Position numbers and translations under genes: made by a program. A stretch of DNA of 64,000 nt from Taishania sp. (GTDB taxonomy: Bacteria; Bacteroidota; Bacteroidia; Flavobacteriales_D; Crocinitomicaceae): the NCBI GenBank assembly GCA_030150045.1, contig JASLGM010000041.1, positions 10,172-74,171 of the forward strand, in the 5' to 3' direction. How positions within the stretch are numbered: position 1 is the first letter of the stretch; each line of letters opens with the position of its first letter. The notes under the pieces are model-generated. The model saw only the letters and a program-made list of their open reading frames with translations. It did not search any database and had not been told where the DNA came from. Below are positions 36,433 to 46,249 of this stretch, in pieces.

Positions 36433-37194
36433 ATGTCAAAAGTAAGGGTATTAGTTGTTGAAGATGAATTTATTGTATCAAAAGACATTCAAAATAGTCT
36501 TGTAAAGTTAGGATATGAAGTAGTTGGAAGTGCTGCAACAGGTGAAAAAGCTCTTGAAGTAGCAATGGAAACTCGTCCTGATGTTATTTTGATGGACATT
36601 ATGCTTAAAGGTGAAATAAATGGAATTGAGACGGCTCAAAATATACTCAAGGAATTTAATGTACCTATCATATTTTTAACAGCTTACACAGACGAAAACA
36701 CCTTAGGTAAAGCAAAACAAGTACAACCTTTTGGTTACATCATTAAACCTTTCAAAGAAATAGACTTACATACGACTATTGAAATGGCTATCTTTAAACA
36801 TGCCAAGGATATGGAAGTACTTAAAGAGAGAAATCTCTTCTACACTATTTTAGAAAATAAGGAGCCACAAACGAAAGTGCAACATGTTTTTGTAAAATCA
36901 AACAGCCAATTGGTAAGATTGAACAAAGATGAAATTTATTATATTGAAGCACTTAAAGACTATGTGGTTATCAATACATTAAATAGCAGATTCACGGTTC
37001 ATTCTACGATGAAAGATATCGAAAAGAAAATTGGAAGCGAAGATTTTGTTCGTGTTCATCGATCTTTTATTGTTAGAATTGACAAAATAGCAACAATTGA
37101 TTATCCAAATTTAATTTTAGAAAACAACAAGAAAATTGTTCCTATTGGAGGTTCATTCCGAGAAGAATTAACTAATAAAATTACACTGTTTTAG
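36433..37194 (+). CDS. LytTR-family response regulator
   Basis: 253 residues. A receiver domain fills 1-125 with phosphoacceptor D55 (LMDIMLKGE), acidic pocket E10/D11/E12, Thr in FLTAYTDE and Lys in YIIKPFKE. A LytTR DNA-binding domain fills about 145-250 (YYIEALKDYVVINT, VRVHRSFIVRIDKI). LytTR regulators bind paired direct repeats spaced by one turn or more; no target can be named from here. The gene is coupled to the PAS kinase, and its 3' end shares a palindrome with the convergent rnr. Confidence 0.93.
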   Translation: MSKVRVLVVEDEFIVSKDIQNSLVKLGYEVVGSAATGEKALEVAMETRPDVILMDIMLKGEINGIETAQNILKEFNVPIIFLTAYTDENTLGKAKQVQPFGYIIKPFKEIDLHTTIEMAIFKHAKDMEVLKERNLFYTILENKEPQTKVQHVFVKSNSQLVRLNKDEIYYIEALKDYVVINTLNSRFTVHSTMKDIEKKIGSEDFVRVHRSFIVRIDKIATIDYPNLILENNKKIVPIGGSFREELTNKITLF

Positions 37195-37218
37195 TTACCG
37201 CTAATTAAGCGGTAACTA
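37192..37218. terminator. Palindrome spanning the stops of the response regulator and rnr
   Basis: TAGTTACCGCT, 5-nt loop, AGCGGTAACTA: 11 perfect pairs across the 10-bp gap between convergent genes, with the rnr TAA overlapping the loop and stem. No T run follows on either strand. Confidence 0.5.
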
Positions 37219-39340
37219 ATTCCAAATCAATTTGTCTCTTACGTGGGTGTACTTCTGTAATACGTACTTTTACGCGGTCACCAAAATTGAATTCTTTTTT
37301 CGTTTTTGTACCAACAATTCTAAAACTTTCTTGATCAAAATAGAATCTATCTCCTGGTAGTTCTTGCATAGGAACCATTCCTTCACATGCATTTTCATCC
37401 ATTCGTACCCATAAACCATGTTCAGCAATACCACTAATGGTTCCTTCAAATACTTCTCCAATTTTATCTGCGACAAATATGGTTTGGAAGTATTTATTGG
37501 ATTCTCTTTCTGCTTCAGAGGAACGTTTTTCAGTTTTAGAAATATGTTTACACGTTTCTTGTAAATTTCCTGTCTGAGCACTTTTATTTTGTAAGGTAGC
37601 AAAGAGTATACGATGCACTAATAAATCCGCGTAACGACGGATAGGAGAGGTAAAATGGGTATAATTTTCAAATGCTAAACCGTAGTGACCAATGTTTGTT
37701 ATATCATAAGATGCTTTTGCCATGGAACGTATTGCCATGGTTTGAACAATTGGATATTCGTTTTCATGACGAATGGCATTCAATAATTCATTGATACTGG
37801 TTGCAATTGTTCCCTTTTTTTGATCTTTTAATTCGTGTCCAAACTTGTCAATAAAGAGTTTAAATAATTCAATTTTTGAAGCATCAGGTTCGTCATGAAT
37901 TCTAAAAACAAAAGGAGGACGTTGAGAAGCATTCATGTTGGTAATGAATTCTGCTACATGGCGGTTTGCTAAAAGCATAAATTCTTCAATCAACTTGTGT
38001 GAATCCTTTGAGGTTTTTACAACAATTCCTACAGGTTCTTTATTTTCATCTAATTCAAAACGTAATTCTTCAGATTCAATTTCTAAAGCTCCATTTTTCA
38101 TTCGGTCTTTACGATAAGATTTAGCTATCTTATTTAGTATATTTAATTGGTTGGAATATTCATCTTCTTTACCTTCTAATACTTCTAAAGCGTCTTCGTA
38201 GGTATATCTTCTGTTTGAGTGAATAACCGTTTTTCCAATCCAAGTTTTCAGAATTTTACCTTTGGCATTCATGTCCCAAATTACCGAAAAACTGTATTTA
38301 TCTTCATTAGGACGCAATGAACATGCAAAATTGGATAGTTGTTCAGGTAACATAGGAACTACTCTATCAACCAGATAGGTGGAATTTCCTCTTTTCTCAG
38401 CTTCTTTATCCATTTCTGAACCACGAGTAACATAGTGTGAAACATCAGCAATGTGTACACCAATTCTATAGTTTTCGTCATCAATAAATTCAAATGAAAG
38501 TGCATCATCGAAATCTTTAGCATCAACAGGATCAATGGTAAATGTATCTATATGACGAATGTCTAAACGTGTTTTTATTTCATCTTCATCTAAATGCATG
38601 GTTACTTGTTCAGCTTCTTCTATGACTGGATTTGGAAATTGATTAGGAATGGCGTGATTACACAAAATACTAATCATTTCAGCGTCATTTGCTGTTTTTT
38701 GACCTAATCGTTCAACGACTTCACCATATGGATTAGAAGCCGATTTTGGCCAAACGGTAATTTTTACCATTACCCGTTCACCATTTACAGCTCCGTTTAA
38801 TTTTTCTTTAGGTATATAAATATCTGTTCCAACACGGCTATTGTCAGGTACTAAAAAGGCAAATTTTTCGTGTAACTGTAAAGTTCCCACAAAATAACTA
38901 CGTTCGCGATGAATTACTTCAATCACTTTTCCTTCTAAGCGTTTTTTAGCAGGAATTAATTTCACTTTTACACGATCACCATTCATCGCTTGATTGATGA
39001 ATTGCTCTGGTACAAAAATGTCTTTTTCAAGCTCATCTACAATGATATATCCAGAACCTCTTGCGGTAAGATCTACTATACCCTCATAAATTTCTGCTGC
39101 CGAATTATAGCTGAATGTGTTATGGCTAACCATAGTAATAACACGACTTTCCGTTAATTCTTGAAGAACGGTATAAGCCAATTTTCTCAATTCATTTTCT
39201 CGTAAATCAAGTAGGGTACAAACCTGTTTATGGGATAGTTGTGAATCTGCATTTTTCTCAAATAGTTTAATAATCAATGCACTTAAACTTCCTTTGAAAT
39301 TGTTTTTTTTCTTTTTTGAAGGATTGTTTCTCTTACTCAT
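37205..39340 (-). CDS. rnr: Ribonuclease R
   Basis: 711 residues. RNase R is a processive 3'-5' exoribonuclease that degrades structured RNA. An N-terminal winged-helix region and cold-shock domains (about 10-245, GYIIVDELEKDIFVP) precede the RNB domain with metal-site Asp residues in DIRHIDTFTIDPVDAKDFDD (about 255-275) and RPNEDKYSFSV. A C-terminal S1 domain (VFEGTISGIAEHGLWVRMDE) and a short basic end follow. RNB proteins also include RNase II; the S1 layout and N-terminal extension favour RNase R. Possible work includes degrading the structured repeat transcripts. Confidence 0.96.
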   Translation of the reverse strand: MSKRNNPSKKKKNNFKGSLSALIIKLFEKNADSQLSHKQVCTLLDLRENELRKLAYTVLQELTESRVITMVSHNTFSYNSAAEIYEGIVDLTARGSGYIIVDELEKDIFVPEQFINQAMNGDRVKVKLIPAKKRLEGKVIEVIHRERSYFVGTLQLHEKFAFLVPDNSRVGTDIYIPKEKLNGAVNGERVMVKITVWPKSASNPYGEVVERLGQKTANDAEMISILCNHAIPNQFPNPVIEEAEQVTMHLDEDEIKTRLDIRHIDTFTIDPVDAKDFDDALSFEFIDDENYRIGVHIADVSHYVTRGSEMDKEAEKRGNSTYLVDRVVPMLPEQLSNFACSLRPNEDKYSFSVIWDMNAKGKILKTWIGKTVIHSNRRYTYEDALEVLEGKEDEYSNQLNILNKIAKSYRKDRMKNGALEIESEELRFELDENKEPVGIVVKTSKDSHKLIEEFMLLANRHVAEFITNMNASQRPPFVFRIHDEPDASKIELFKLFIDKFGHELKDQKKGTIATSINELLNAIRHENEYPIVQTMAIRSMAKASYDITNIGHYGLAFENYTHFTSPIRRYADLLVHRILFATLQNKSAQTGNLQETCKHISKTEKRSSEAERESNKYFQTIFVADKIGEVFEGTISGIAEHGLWVRMDENACEGMVPMQELPGDRFYFDQESFRIVGTKTKKEFNFGDRVKVRITEVHPRKRQIDLELVTA

Positions 39341-39425
39341 AACTGCTAAGTTAATCCCTTTCGGGTAGAAATTCAGTGTTTATTCATTACTTTTATAGAA
39401 TTTTTAGCATTAAAATTCCTGAATC

Positions 39426-39944
39426 ATGAATATTAAAGTAGAAGCTGCATTAAATGCACAAATTGAAAAAGAAGCAAATGCTTCCCAATTTTATTTATCA
39501 ATGGCATCATGGGCTGAAAACAATGGATTGAGCGGAACAGCAAAATTTATGTATACGCATTCCGATGAAGAACGTTTTCACATGTTGAAATTAGTAAAAT
39601 TTGTTAACGAACGTGGTGGAAAAGCAATCATTCCTTCTTTACAAATGCCACCAAATGATTTCAAAGACTTAGAGGATATTTTTACGCGTCTTTTGGAACA
39701 TGAAATGGGGGTAACACAAAGCATCAATGATTTGGTTGGATTGTGTTTAGAAGAAAGAGATTATACAACAAATAGTTTTGTTCAATGGTATGTTTCTGAG
39801 CAATTAGAAGAAGAAGCATTGGCGCGTACTATTTTAGATAAAATCAAACTTATCGGTAACGATAAAGGAGGTATGTATTTGTTTGATAAGGATTTAGAAA
39901 ATTCTACTATCGTAGCAAACACTAATGCTACCCCAGCTCAATAA
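39426..39944 (+). CDS. ftnA: Ferritin (iron storage)
   Basis: 172 residues, the non-haem bacterial ferritin FtnA type. The four-helix diiron site is visible in ALNAQIEKEANASQFYLSMA (Glu and Tyr), SDEERFHMLKL (Glu-Glu-x-x-His), and FVQWYVSEQLEEEALARTI (Glu-Glu-x-x). Ferroxidase His is in place. It forms a 24-mer that oxidises and stores iron. It starts 85 bp after rnr in divergent orientation and ends 14 bp before the cyclase sensor gene, which suggests cotranscription. Confidence 0.95.
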   Translation: MNIKVEAALNAQIEKEANASQFYLSMASWAENNGLSGTAKFMYTHSDEERFHMLKLVKFVNERGGKAIIPSLQMPPNDFKDLEDIFTRLLEHEMGVTQSINDLVGLCLEERDYTTNSFVQWYVSEQLEEEALARTILDKIKLIGNDKGGMYLFDKDLENSTIVANTNATPAQ

Positions 39945-39958
39945 GCAGATTATACGAA

Positions 39959-42900
39959 ATGAAAACAACGCCTTTTTACTGGATATGTTATCTTCTATTG
40001 TTCTTAATAGATTATTCCGTATGGGCGCAAAGTATCTATCGTTTTCATAATTTTTCTATCGATCAAGGGTTGTCTCAAAGTACAGCCCTTTTCGTTTTAC
40101 AAGACAATCAGAGTACAATTTGGGTTGGAACACAAGATGGTTTGAACCGTTTCGATGGGCGAAACTTTGAAGTTTATACACCACAAAATACTCCTGGATT
40201 AAACAGTAGCTTTATTTATTGTGGAATTAAAGATAAAAAGGGAAATCTTTGGTTTGGCACAAATAACGGACTAACAAAATACAATGTATCTCTTGATAAA
40301 TTCGAAACGCATAAACTAACAGATCAATCTATATCTATTGAAGATATTGTAGAAGATAAAGAAGGAAATATATGGATGGTGACATCCAATTTGGGGGTTT
40401 GGAAATTTGAGGTAAAAACACATAAATTCAGCAACAAATCATCTATATTTTCTACCCGTTTTGGAAAAAAAATATTTATTGGTTCTGACGGAAGTGTGCT
40501 CCTTGCAAGCGATGAACCAAAATTACAACTGTTTAAAGAACAAACCGGCCAAATCATTCCAATTCAGTTTAATTCTAAAAAGAAAGGAACGCCTGTTCGT
40601 GTGAATTTCATGAAACAAATTGGTAATGCAGAAGTTTATTTAGGAACCAATCAAGGTATTTATTTACTAAATCTAAAAAATTATCAAACGCAACCAATTT
40701 TCCAGCAAATGGACAGTGAATTTGGTTTGCTTAACGTTTCAGGAATGTTGTTTGGAAATAACGATGAGGTTTACGTTACAACAACAACAGAAGGATTAAT
40801 TACCATATTTCCTGATGGAAAAATGATGAAAGTGGCAAGGGATGAGTTTCAAAAAAATTCATTAATTAGCAACGAAATTTATCAAGTTCAAAAAGATTTC
40901 ACCAATAATATTTGGTTAGCAACTGGTCGTGGAATATCGTCTTTTCACCCAACCTATCAAGGAGTGTTAAGTATATCAAAGTCCTGGGATTTACAACATG
41001 GATTACCAACAGAAAATGTATGGTCTATCACAGAAAATAATACAGGTAAATTTTTATATATAGGTTCCACAGTAGGGGTTTCTAGGTTCGACAGAAGTAC
41101 CCGTAAATTTGTTCATTTTATAAAAAATGAGCAATTAGAAAATTCGGGAATAGACGAATCTATTCTTTTCATTGAATGGATTACAGACGATTACCTTTTA
41201 TTGGGAACCGTAAATGGATTGTTGCAATTACAAATCAATAAAGATAAAGGAACTTTTTCTTCACTTGATTTTTTACCAGAAGACATTCAAAAAATTCATA
41301 ATAGGGTTTATAAAATTCAAAAATATGCAGATAATCAATATTTTTTAGCCACAATCGGAGGTGTATTATTTATTGATTTAAAGCAAAAAAAATATCAAAG
41401 CTTTGTGCACCAACCGCGGAATAAAGATAAAACGATATTACCCGGAGCATGTAGGGTAGTATATAAAACCGCACAAGGAAGATTTTATTTTGCAACGGCA
41501 AATGGCGGATTGTCTGAATTAGAAAAAGATCCGACGGGAAATTTCTTTATCAAACCTTTACCCATTTCTAAAAAGCTTATTTACCTTTCTAAAAACTACA
41601 TAACCAGTATTTTTCAGCTTTCAGAACATCAATTTGCATTAGGAACAGCTGGTAAGGGTATCTTTTTTTGGGATCAAAAGAAAGGTGAAATTATCATTAA
41701 GAATGTCGCTGATGGCTTGCCTAATGGATTCATTTATTCTTTATTAAAAGATGATTTTAACAACCTATGGGCAAGTACAAATCAAGGATTAAGTCAATAT
41801 AATCTTTCGTCAAAGAAATTTACCAATTACAAAGAAATTCACGGTTTGTTAAGTAAAGAGTTCAACCTCGGAGCCAGCTACAAAACAAAAAACGGGCAAC
41901 TTTTCTTTGGAGGAATTAATGGACTAAATTATTTCGACCCATTAACATTGGTCAATTTTGATGCTAAGTTGGAAATCATCTTAAATCAATTGTTGGTCAA
42001 TCAAAAAGTGGTACGTCCTAATGATGGAACAAAAATCCTTTCAAAACCGCTATTTCAAACCAACGAGATTGATCTAAACTACAACCAAAGGAGCTTCACA
42101 ATACGTTTTCATGCTTCGAATCTTTCTTTTCCGGAATTAATTAACTACAAATATCAATTGGTTGGATCTGGCGAAAAAGAAATTGAAATAGGCACCAATA
42201 ATGAAATCAGATTTAACTCTTTGCAACCTGGTGATTATCGATTAAAAATTTATGCCAGATACGGTCAAGGCGAATGGATTTCTAAAGCTAAAATTGTTTA
42301 TATCACTATCAAAGCACCGTTTTGGATGACGTGGTGGTTCTGGACATTTATTGTATTTATCTTCTTTATGTTGGTGCGATTATTAATCAAAGCACGAGTA
42401 CGTCAAGCTAAAATTGAACAAGTAAGATTAGAAATGAAGATTGCTGAACGTACCTACGAAATACGTCAACAAAACATTCAAATTGAAATGCAAAAAGGGG
42501 AGTTGGAGCAGAAAAATGCACAAGTAGAATCCCAAAGAAAACAATTGGAAATTGAAAAAGAAAAATCGGAGCGGTTGTTGCGTAACGTCATCCCTGATTC
42601 AATGGCTGATGAATTGTTAGAAAACGGAAAAGCAAGTGCGCGTGCCTTCAAAGTAGTTTCTGTTATTTTTACTGATTTTGTCGGTTTTACAACCTTTGCC
42701 GATCAGATGGATCCCTCTAAGTTGGTGCAATATTTAGACGTTTTCTTTAGAAAATTTGATGAAATCGTATTTGCCAATAACCTTGAGAAAATCAAAACCA
42801 TTGGTGATGCATATATGTGTGCTGGTGGCGTTCCTGTGCGCAATAACACCAATCCTGTGGATGCATGTTTGGCAGGAATTCAGATTCAACATTTTATGGA

Positions 42901-43873
42901 TGAATTTAACACAAACGCTTTATTAAATGATGAATTGCAATGGCAATTGCGTTTGGGAATAAATACGGGTGAGGTAACGGCTGGTGTTATTGGTACGCAA
43001 CGTTTGGCTTATGATGTTTGGGGGTCGACCGTGAACCGAGCGCAACGCATGGAAATGATGGGAGAACCCGGAAAAGTAACCATTACAAGTAGTACTTACA
43101 AGCACATAGAACCCTATTTTGAATGTGTTTACAAAGGTGTAGTTCCTTCCAAATCAAAAGTGATGATTCACGTTTATCAGGTGGAACGTATCAAACCAGA
43201 ATTGTCAATTAACGGAGAGGGAATCTATCCAAATGAGCGCTTCAGAAAGATTTTTAACCTGTACAATTACAGTAAGATTAACTATGCAAAAGCAGAAAGA
43301 CATATCTTGCATTTATTGGAGGAAAAACTCGATAAAAAATTACATTATCACAGTATTGAGCACTCGCGCGATGTTGTTTTTGCCGTTGAACGCCTTGCTC
43401 TTTCTGAAAACGTTACCGATGAAGGCTTATTCTTATTGAAAACCGCGGCTTCTTACCACGACGCTGGATTTGTGGAACAATACGATAAAAACGAACCCGT
43501 TGGTGCAAGAATGGCGACAGAAATTTTGCCGCATTATGGCTATACTAACGATCAAATTCAGGTGGTTCACGACCTTATTTACGCCACAATGGTGCCGCAT
43601 AATCCTAAAAATCAGCTCGAAGAAATCATTTGTGATGCCGATTTGGATTATTTGGGACGTGATGATTTTCATGAAATTTCTGACCGATTAAGAAGAGAAT
43701 TACGCGAGCATGGAAAAATTCATTCCGATAGAGAATGGGACAAAACGCAAGTGAAGTTTTTCGAATTACACAAGTACTTTACCAAAACAGCGATTGCAAC
43801 GCGTCAGGAAAAGAAAAATCAAAATTTAAGGGAAATACTTGCCCGTATAGAAAAAGACGAATACAAGGATTAA
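39959..43873 (+). CDS. Membrane sensor: beta-propeller, adenylate cyclase and HD domains in one chain
   Basis: 1304 residues. Signal peptide (1-23). Residues about 28-690 form two-component-type Reg_prop propeller repeats (STIWVGTQDGLNRFDGR, GNLWFGTNNGLTKYN), then a Y_Y_Y domain (about 700-785), a membrane helix (787-812) and a coiled coil (815-870). The class III cyclase domain (about 890-1080) keeps metal Asp 906 and 950, ATP-selecting K946 and D1019, and N1026/R1030. A C-terminal HD domain (about 1105-1295) has H1131, H1135, H1167-D1168 and D1226/D1228. Predicted to turn a periplasmic signal into cAMP; the HD part may be a phosphohydrolase, substrate unknown. The usual histidine kinase output of this sensor type is replaced. 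Confidence 0.88.
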   Translation: MKTTPFYWICYLLLFLIDYSVWAQSIYRFHNFSIDQGLSQSTALFVLQDNQSTIWVGTQDGLNRFDGRNFEVYTPQNTPGLNSSFIYCGIKDKKGNLWFGTNNGLTKYNVSLDKFETHKLTDQSISIEDIVEDKEGNIWMVTSNLGVWKFEVKTHKFSNKSSIFSTRFGKKIFIGSDGSVLLASDEPKLQLFKEQTGQIIPIQFNSKKKGTPVRVNFMKQIGNAEVYLGTNQGIYLLNLKNYQTQPIFQQMDSEFGLLNVSGMLFGNNDEVYVTTTTEGLITIFPDGKMMKVARDEFQKNSLISNEIYQVQKDFTNNIWLATGRGISSFHPTYQGVLSISKSWDLQHGLPTENVWSITENNTGKFLYIGSTVGVSRFDRSTRKFVHFIKNEQLENSGIDESILFIEWITDDYLLLGTVNGLLQLQINKDKGTFSSLDFLPEDIQKIHNRVYKIQKYADNQYFLATIGGVLFIDLKQKKYQSFVHQPRNKDKTILPGACRVVYKTAQGRFYFATANGGLSELEKDPTGNFFIKPLPISKKLIYLSKNYITSIFQLSEHQFALGTAGKGIFFWDQKKGEIIIKNVADGLPNGFIYSLLKDDFNNLWASTNQGLSQYNLSSKKFTNYKEIHGLLSKEFNLGASYKTKNGQLFFGGINGLNYFDPLTLVNFDAKLEIILNQLLVNQKVVRPNDGTKILSKPLFQTNEIDLNYNQRSFTIRFHASNLSFPELINYKYQLVGSGEKEIEIGTNNEIRFNSLQPGDYRLKIYARYGQGEWISKAKIVYITIKAPFWMTWWFWTFIVFIFFMLVRLLIKARVRQAKIEQVRLEMKIAERTYEIRQQNIQIEMQKGELEQKNAQVESQRKQLEIEKEKSERLLRNVIPDSMADELLENGKASARAFKVVSVIFTDFVGFTTFADQMDPSKLVQYLDVFFRKFDEIVFANNLEKIKTIGDAYMCAGGVPVRNNTNPVDACLAGIQIQHFMDEFNTNALLNDELQWQLRLGINTGEVTAGVIGTQRLAYDVWGSTVNRAQRMEMMGEPGKVTITSSTYKHIEPYFECVYKGVVPSKSKVMIHVYQVERIKPELSINGEGIYPNERFRKIFNLYNYSKINYAKAERHILHLLEEKLDKKLHYHSIEHSRDVVFAVERLALSENVTDEGLFLLKTAASYHDAGFVEQYDKNEPVGARMATEILPHYGYTNDQIQVVHDLIYATMVPHNPKNQLEEIICDADLDYLGRDDFHEISDRLRRELREHGKIHSDREWDKTQVKFFELHKYFTKTAIATRQEKKNQNLREILARIEKDEYKD

Positions 43874-43962
43874 AAACACCGTTTTTTGTCGTTTTTTGAG
43901 CTATGTGTATCAACACGTGGAACAATAAAAATAAGTAACAATCAATTTTATACAGAGATCGA

Positions 43963-44086
43963 TTTGGGCGCTACCCTTACCCAAAAGTCTTTGGATAAGG
44001 GTCAGGCTATTCGTTTTTAGTCCTCGTCCAAGCCCAAATAGTTGGGCTTGGAACTGTGGGCTAACCACTGCTATCCTTAGCGCGAG
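43963..44086 (-). repeat. Structured repeat A, copy A4
   Basis: Closing stem GCGCTA (43968-43973)/TAGCGC (44078-44083). One inner hairpin is CCCTTA/TAAGGG (43974-44001), the other a perfect 11-bp stem TCCAAGCCCAA (44027-44037) with TTGGGCTTGGA (44042-44052). Partner B5 is 37 bp away. Confidence 0.87.
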
Positions 44087-44123
44087 ATCAGTTTTCAAAT
44101 TTTATATTTTTGGGTAAAAAGAG

Positions 44124-44275
44124 AACTTCAGCCCAGACGGTATGCGGTAGCTGAACGAACAATAAAAGGTGTGAACACGCATTTGCCACTGCGACGAGCA
44201 GAAGCACGGGGCAAAAAGATGGTGAACCCTTTTACTGGAGTTTACTAAAGCATGTAGGCTGATAAGGCTGCCAAA
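44124..44275 (+). repeat. Structured repeat B, copy B5
   Basis: Terminal stem CAGCC/GGCTG. Apical stem TTTGCC (44182-44187)/GGCAAA (44210-44215) around GCACG-containing loop; middle stem AAAAGG/CCTTTT. It lies between the convergent ends of the cyclase and UspA genes. Confidence 0.85.
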
Positions 44276-44301
44276 TTGTAAAAATCTAACTGTATCTTCG
44301 A

Positions 44302-45120
44302 CTAAAGATAAGTCGGTTTTGAAAGAAAAAGTCCTTCGATAGGGTTGACCACCAATACTGGAATTTTAGATTCATTATTGAGTAAATAAGTTTCTGAACC
44401 AGCTGAAACAACGCCCAATAAATTGTTTTTGTTCATGTTCATAAAGGCAATTAAATCGGCGTCTATTTGTGTGGCTAATTTCACGACTTCTTTGTCAAAC
44501 GAGTTGGTTGGTGCCAATTTTGTTGTCACTTCAATGTTTCTTTGTTCAAAAAAGGTGTTTGCAAAAGCGATGTTTGCGTTGATTTGTCTTTTCAAGAAAT
44601 CGTCGGTTTCATCGGGTGTAATCAAGTGAACTTTCGATTGAAAATAAGCTGCCAAATCTGCAACAACCGCTAGTTTTTGTTTCGTTTCTTTATTTAGATC
44701 AAGTGGAACGATAATGTTTTTGTAAGTAGAATCTTGTTTTGCCTTTTCTTGAACTATCACAAAAGGAACGTTGGAATTGCTGATTACCTTCAAGGCATTG
44801 CTTCCAGTTAAGTGCTGCCAACCTTGAATACCGTGAGTTCCCATAAAGATAAGTTCGGCGTGTTTTTCGGCGGCAAAATCACCAATATCCTCAAAGATAT
44901 TTCCCATTCTTACATTTGGAATGAGTTTTACATTGGTGTTTTGTTTGTTGATAATTTCATTTAACTGTTTTTCCGCATGCTCAATTTCTTTTGCTTTGGA
45001 AACAACGTGTAATAAAATGATTTCTGCTTTGATGTTTTCTGCTGTTGAAATTGCGTGATTGAGTGCAATATCCGCAACGTTTGAAAAATCATGAGGAACA
45101 ACAAATATCTTGCTTTTCAT
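44302..45120 (-). CDS. Universal stress protein, tandem UspA domains
   Basis: 272 residues, two Usp domains (about 1-140 and 150-265). The first keeps the ATP-binding loop MGTHGIQGWQHLTGSNALKV with the G-x2-G-x9-G(S/T) form; the second (FMNMNKNNLLGVVSAGSETYLL) is weaker. Such proteins respond to starvation, heat or oxygen stress; the client is unknown. No membrane segment. A TATTTTTG -7 box is at 45155-45162 upstream. Confidence 0.9.
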   Translation of the reverse strand: MKSKIFVVPHDFSNVADIALNHAISTAENIKAEIILLHVVSKAKEIEHAEKQLNEIINKQNTNVKLIPNVRMGNIFEDIGDFAAEKHAELIFMGTHGIQGWQHLTGSNALKVISNSNVPFVIVQEKAKQDSTYKNIIVPLDLNKETKQKLAVVADLAAYFQSKVHLITPDETDDFLKRQINANIAFANTFFEQRNIEVTTKLAPTNSFDKEVVKLATQIDADLIAFMNMNKNNLLGVVSAGSETYLLNNESKIPVLVVNPIEGLFLSKPTYL

Positions 45121-45154
45121 TTACTTTTTTTTAGCTTGGCGATGTCAAAGGTTA

Positions 45155-45162
45155 CAAAAATA
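45155..45162 (-). promoter_or_regulatory. Candidate -7 box of the UspA gene
   Basis: TATTTTTG on the minus strand, 34 bp before the UspA ATG; no TTG at -33. Confidence 0.35.
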
Positions 45163-45249
45163 ATTTAATCCTTTCAGGATTTAGTTGTTAATAAAGTAAT
45201 TCATTTTTTTTGGGGTCAAAAATCTTTCCTTTATCGGGGTATAATTAAA

Positions 45250-46164
45250 TCAAGAAGCTTGTATTTCTTTGTGTTTTGACTGCTTTTTTTCTTGGTAATT
45301 TTTTAACAATGCATTTCCGATAACGGTGACAATAATGATGGCGGATCCTATGTAGAATTTAGGACCAACCAATTCGTGTTCGTTCAGAATAAATATGGCT
45401 AAAATAATGGTATAAACGGGTTCCAAATTGACACTTAGAGAAACGGTAAACGCACCCAATTGTTTCACAACATTGATGATAGCTACGAAGGCAAAGCTTG
45501 TACAAACCAATCCAAGGAAAAGTAGCCAATAGAAATCGGAAGAAGTCATGGAAAGAAACTCGGTATTGAGTTTATCGGTAAAGAACAATAATGCGGTAAT
45601 AAATACAATTCCGACTAGCATTTCGTAGAAGGTTATGAGGGGCGAGGGTAAGTCTTTTGATAGTTTGGCGTTTGCAACACTAAATACTCCTGCTAAAAAT
45701 GCGGAGATAAGTCCTAAAATCAGGGCGGGTATTTCATCTACACTAAGGTCGGTTGAGACATAATAGATTCCAAAAATAACAATCAGTCCCAAGGCAAATT
45801 CGGACCAAGAGAATTTTTTCTTCATGATCAAAGGTTCCAACCACGTCACGTGAAGTGTAACGGTGGATAAGCACAGAATGGCCAAGGAAGCGGTTGACAT
45901 AGCGATTGTTTGGTAGAAGGTTATCCAATGAATGCTGGTAACTACACCAACAAGGATGAGTTGTAAAAACAATTTTTTGCTTTTTATTTTCAGGGGTATT
46001 CCCATGATTTTTAGAGCAATGTATAATCCAATTGCCGCGATGAGTACGCGATACCAAACAATAACAGTTGGATCAAGATGAATGAGTTTACCAAGAATTC
46101 CAGTAAATCCCCAGATGAAAATGGTGAGGTGTAAAAGAAATTGGTATTTGTATTTTTTAAGCAT
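45250..46164 (-). CDS. EamA/DMT-family transporter
   Basis: 304 residues with ten predicted membrane helices arranged as two EamA repeats (about 10-140 and 155-290). Signatures include FIWGFTGILGKLIHLDP near the start and SVNLEPVYTIILAIFIL in the second repeat. DMT exporters move amino acids, nucleotide sugars or other metabolites; the substrate is not predictable. It stands between UspA and the coiled-coil gene, all on the minus strand, with a terminator upstream of its start belonging to the coiled-coil gene. Confidence 0.9.
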   Translation of the reverse strand: MLKKYKYQFLLHLTIFIWGFTGILGKLIHLDPTVIVWYRVLIAAIGLYIALKIMGIPLKIKSKKLFLQLILVGVVTSIHWITFYQTIAMSTASLAILCLSTVTLHVTWLEPLIMKKKFSWSEFALGLIVIFGIYYVSTDLSVDEIPALILGLISAFLAGVFSVANAKLSKDLPSPLITFYEMLVGIVFITALLFFTDKLNTEFLSMTSSDFYWLLFLGLVCTSFAFVAIINVVKQLGAFTVSLSVNLEPVYTIILAIFILNEHELVGPKFYIGSAIIIVTVIGNALLKNYQEKKQSKHKEIQAS

Positions 46165-46203
46165 AGGTGATGCAGAAAATTTTGGCGCAAAAATACATAA
46201 AAA

Positions 46204-46230
46204 AAGAGCGATACATTTTGTATCGCTCTT
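46204..46230 (-). terminator. Terminator of the coiled-coil exported protein gene
   Basis: AAGAGCGATAC, 5-nt loop, GTATCGCTCTT; seven T follow on the minus strand. It lies 20 bp past the stop at 46250. Confidence 0.88.
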
Positions 46231-46249
46231 AATTTTGTTTTTGAACAGA

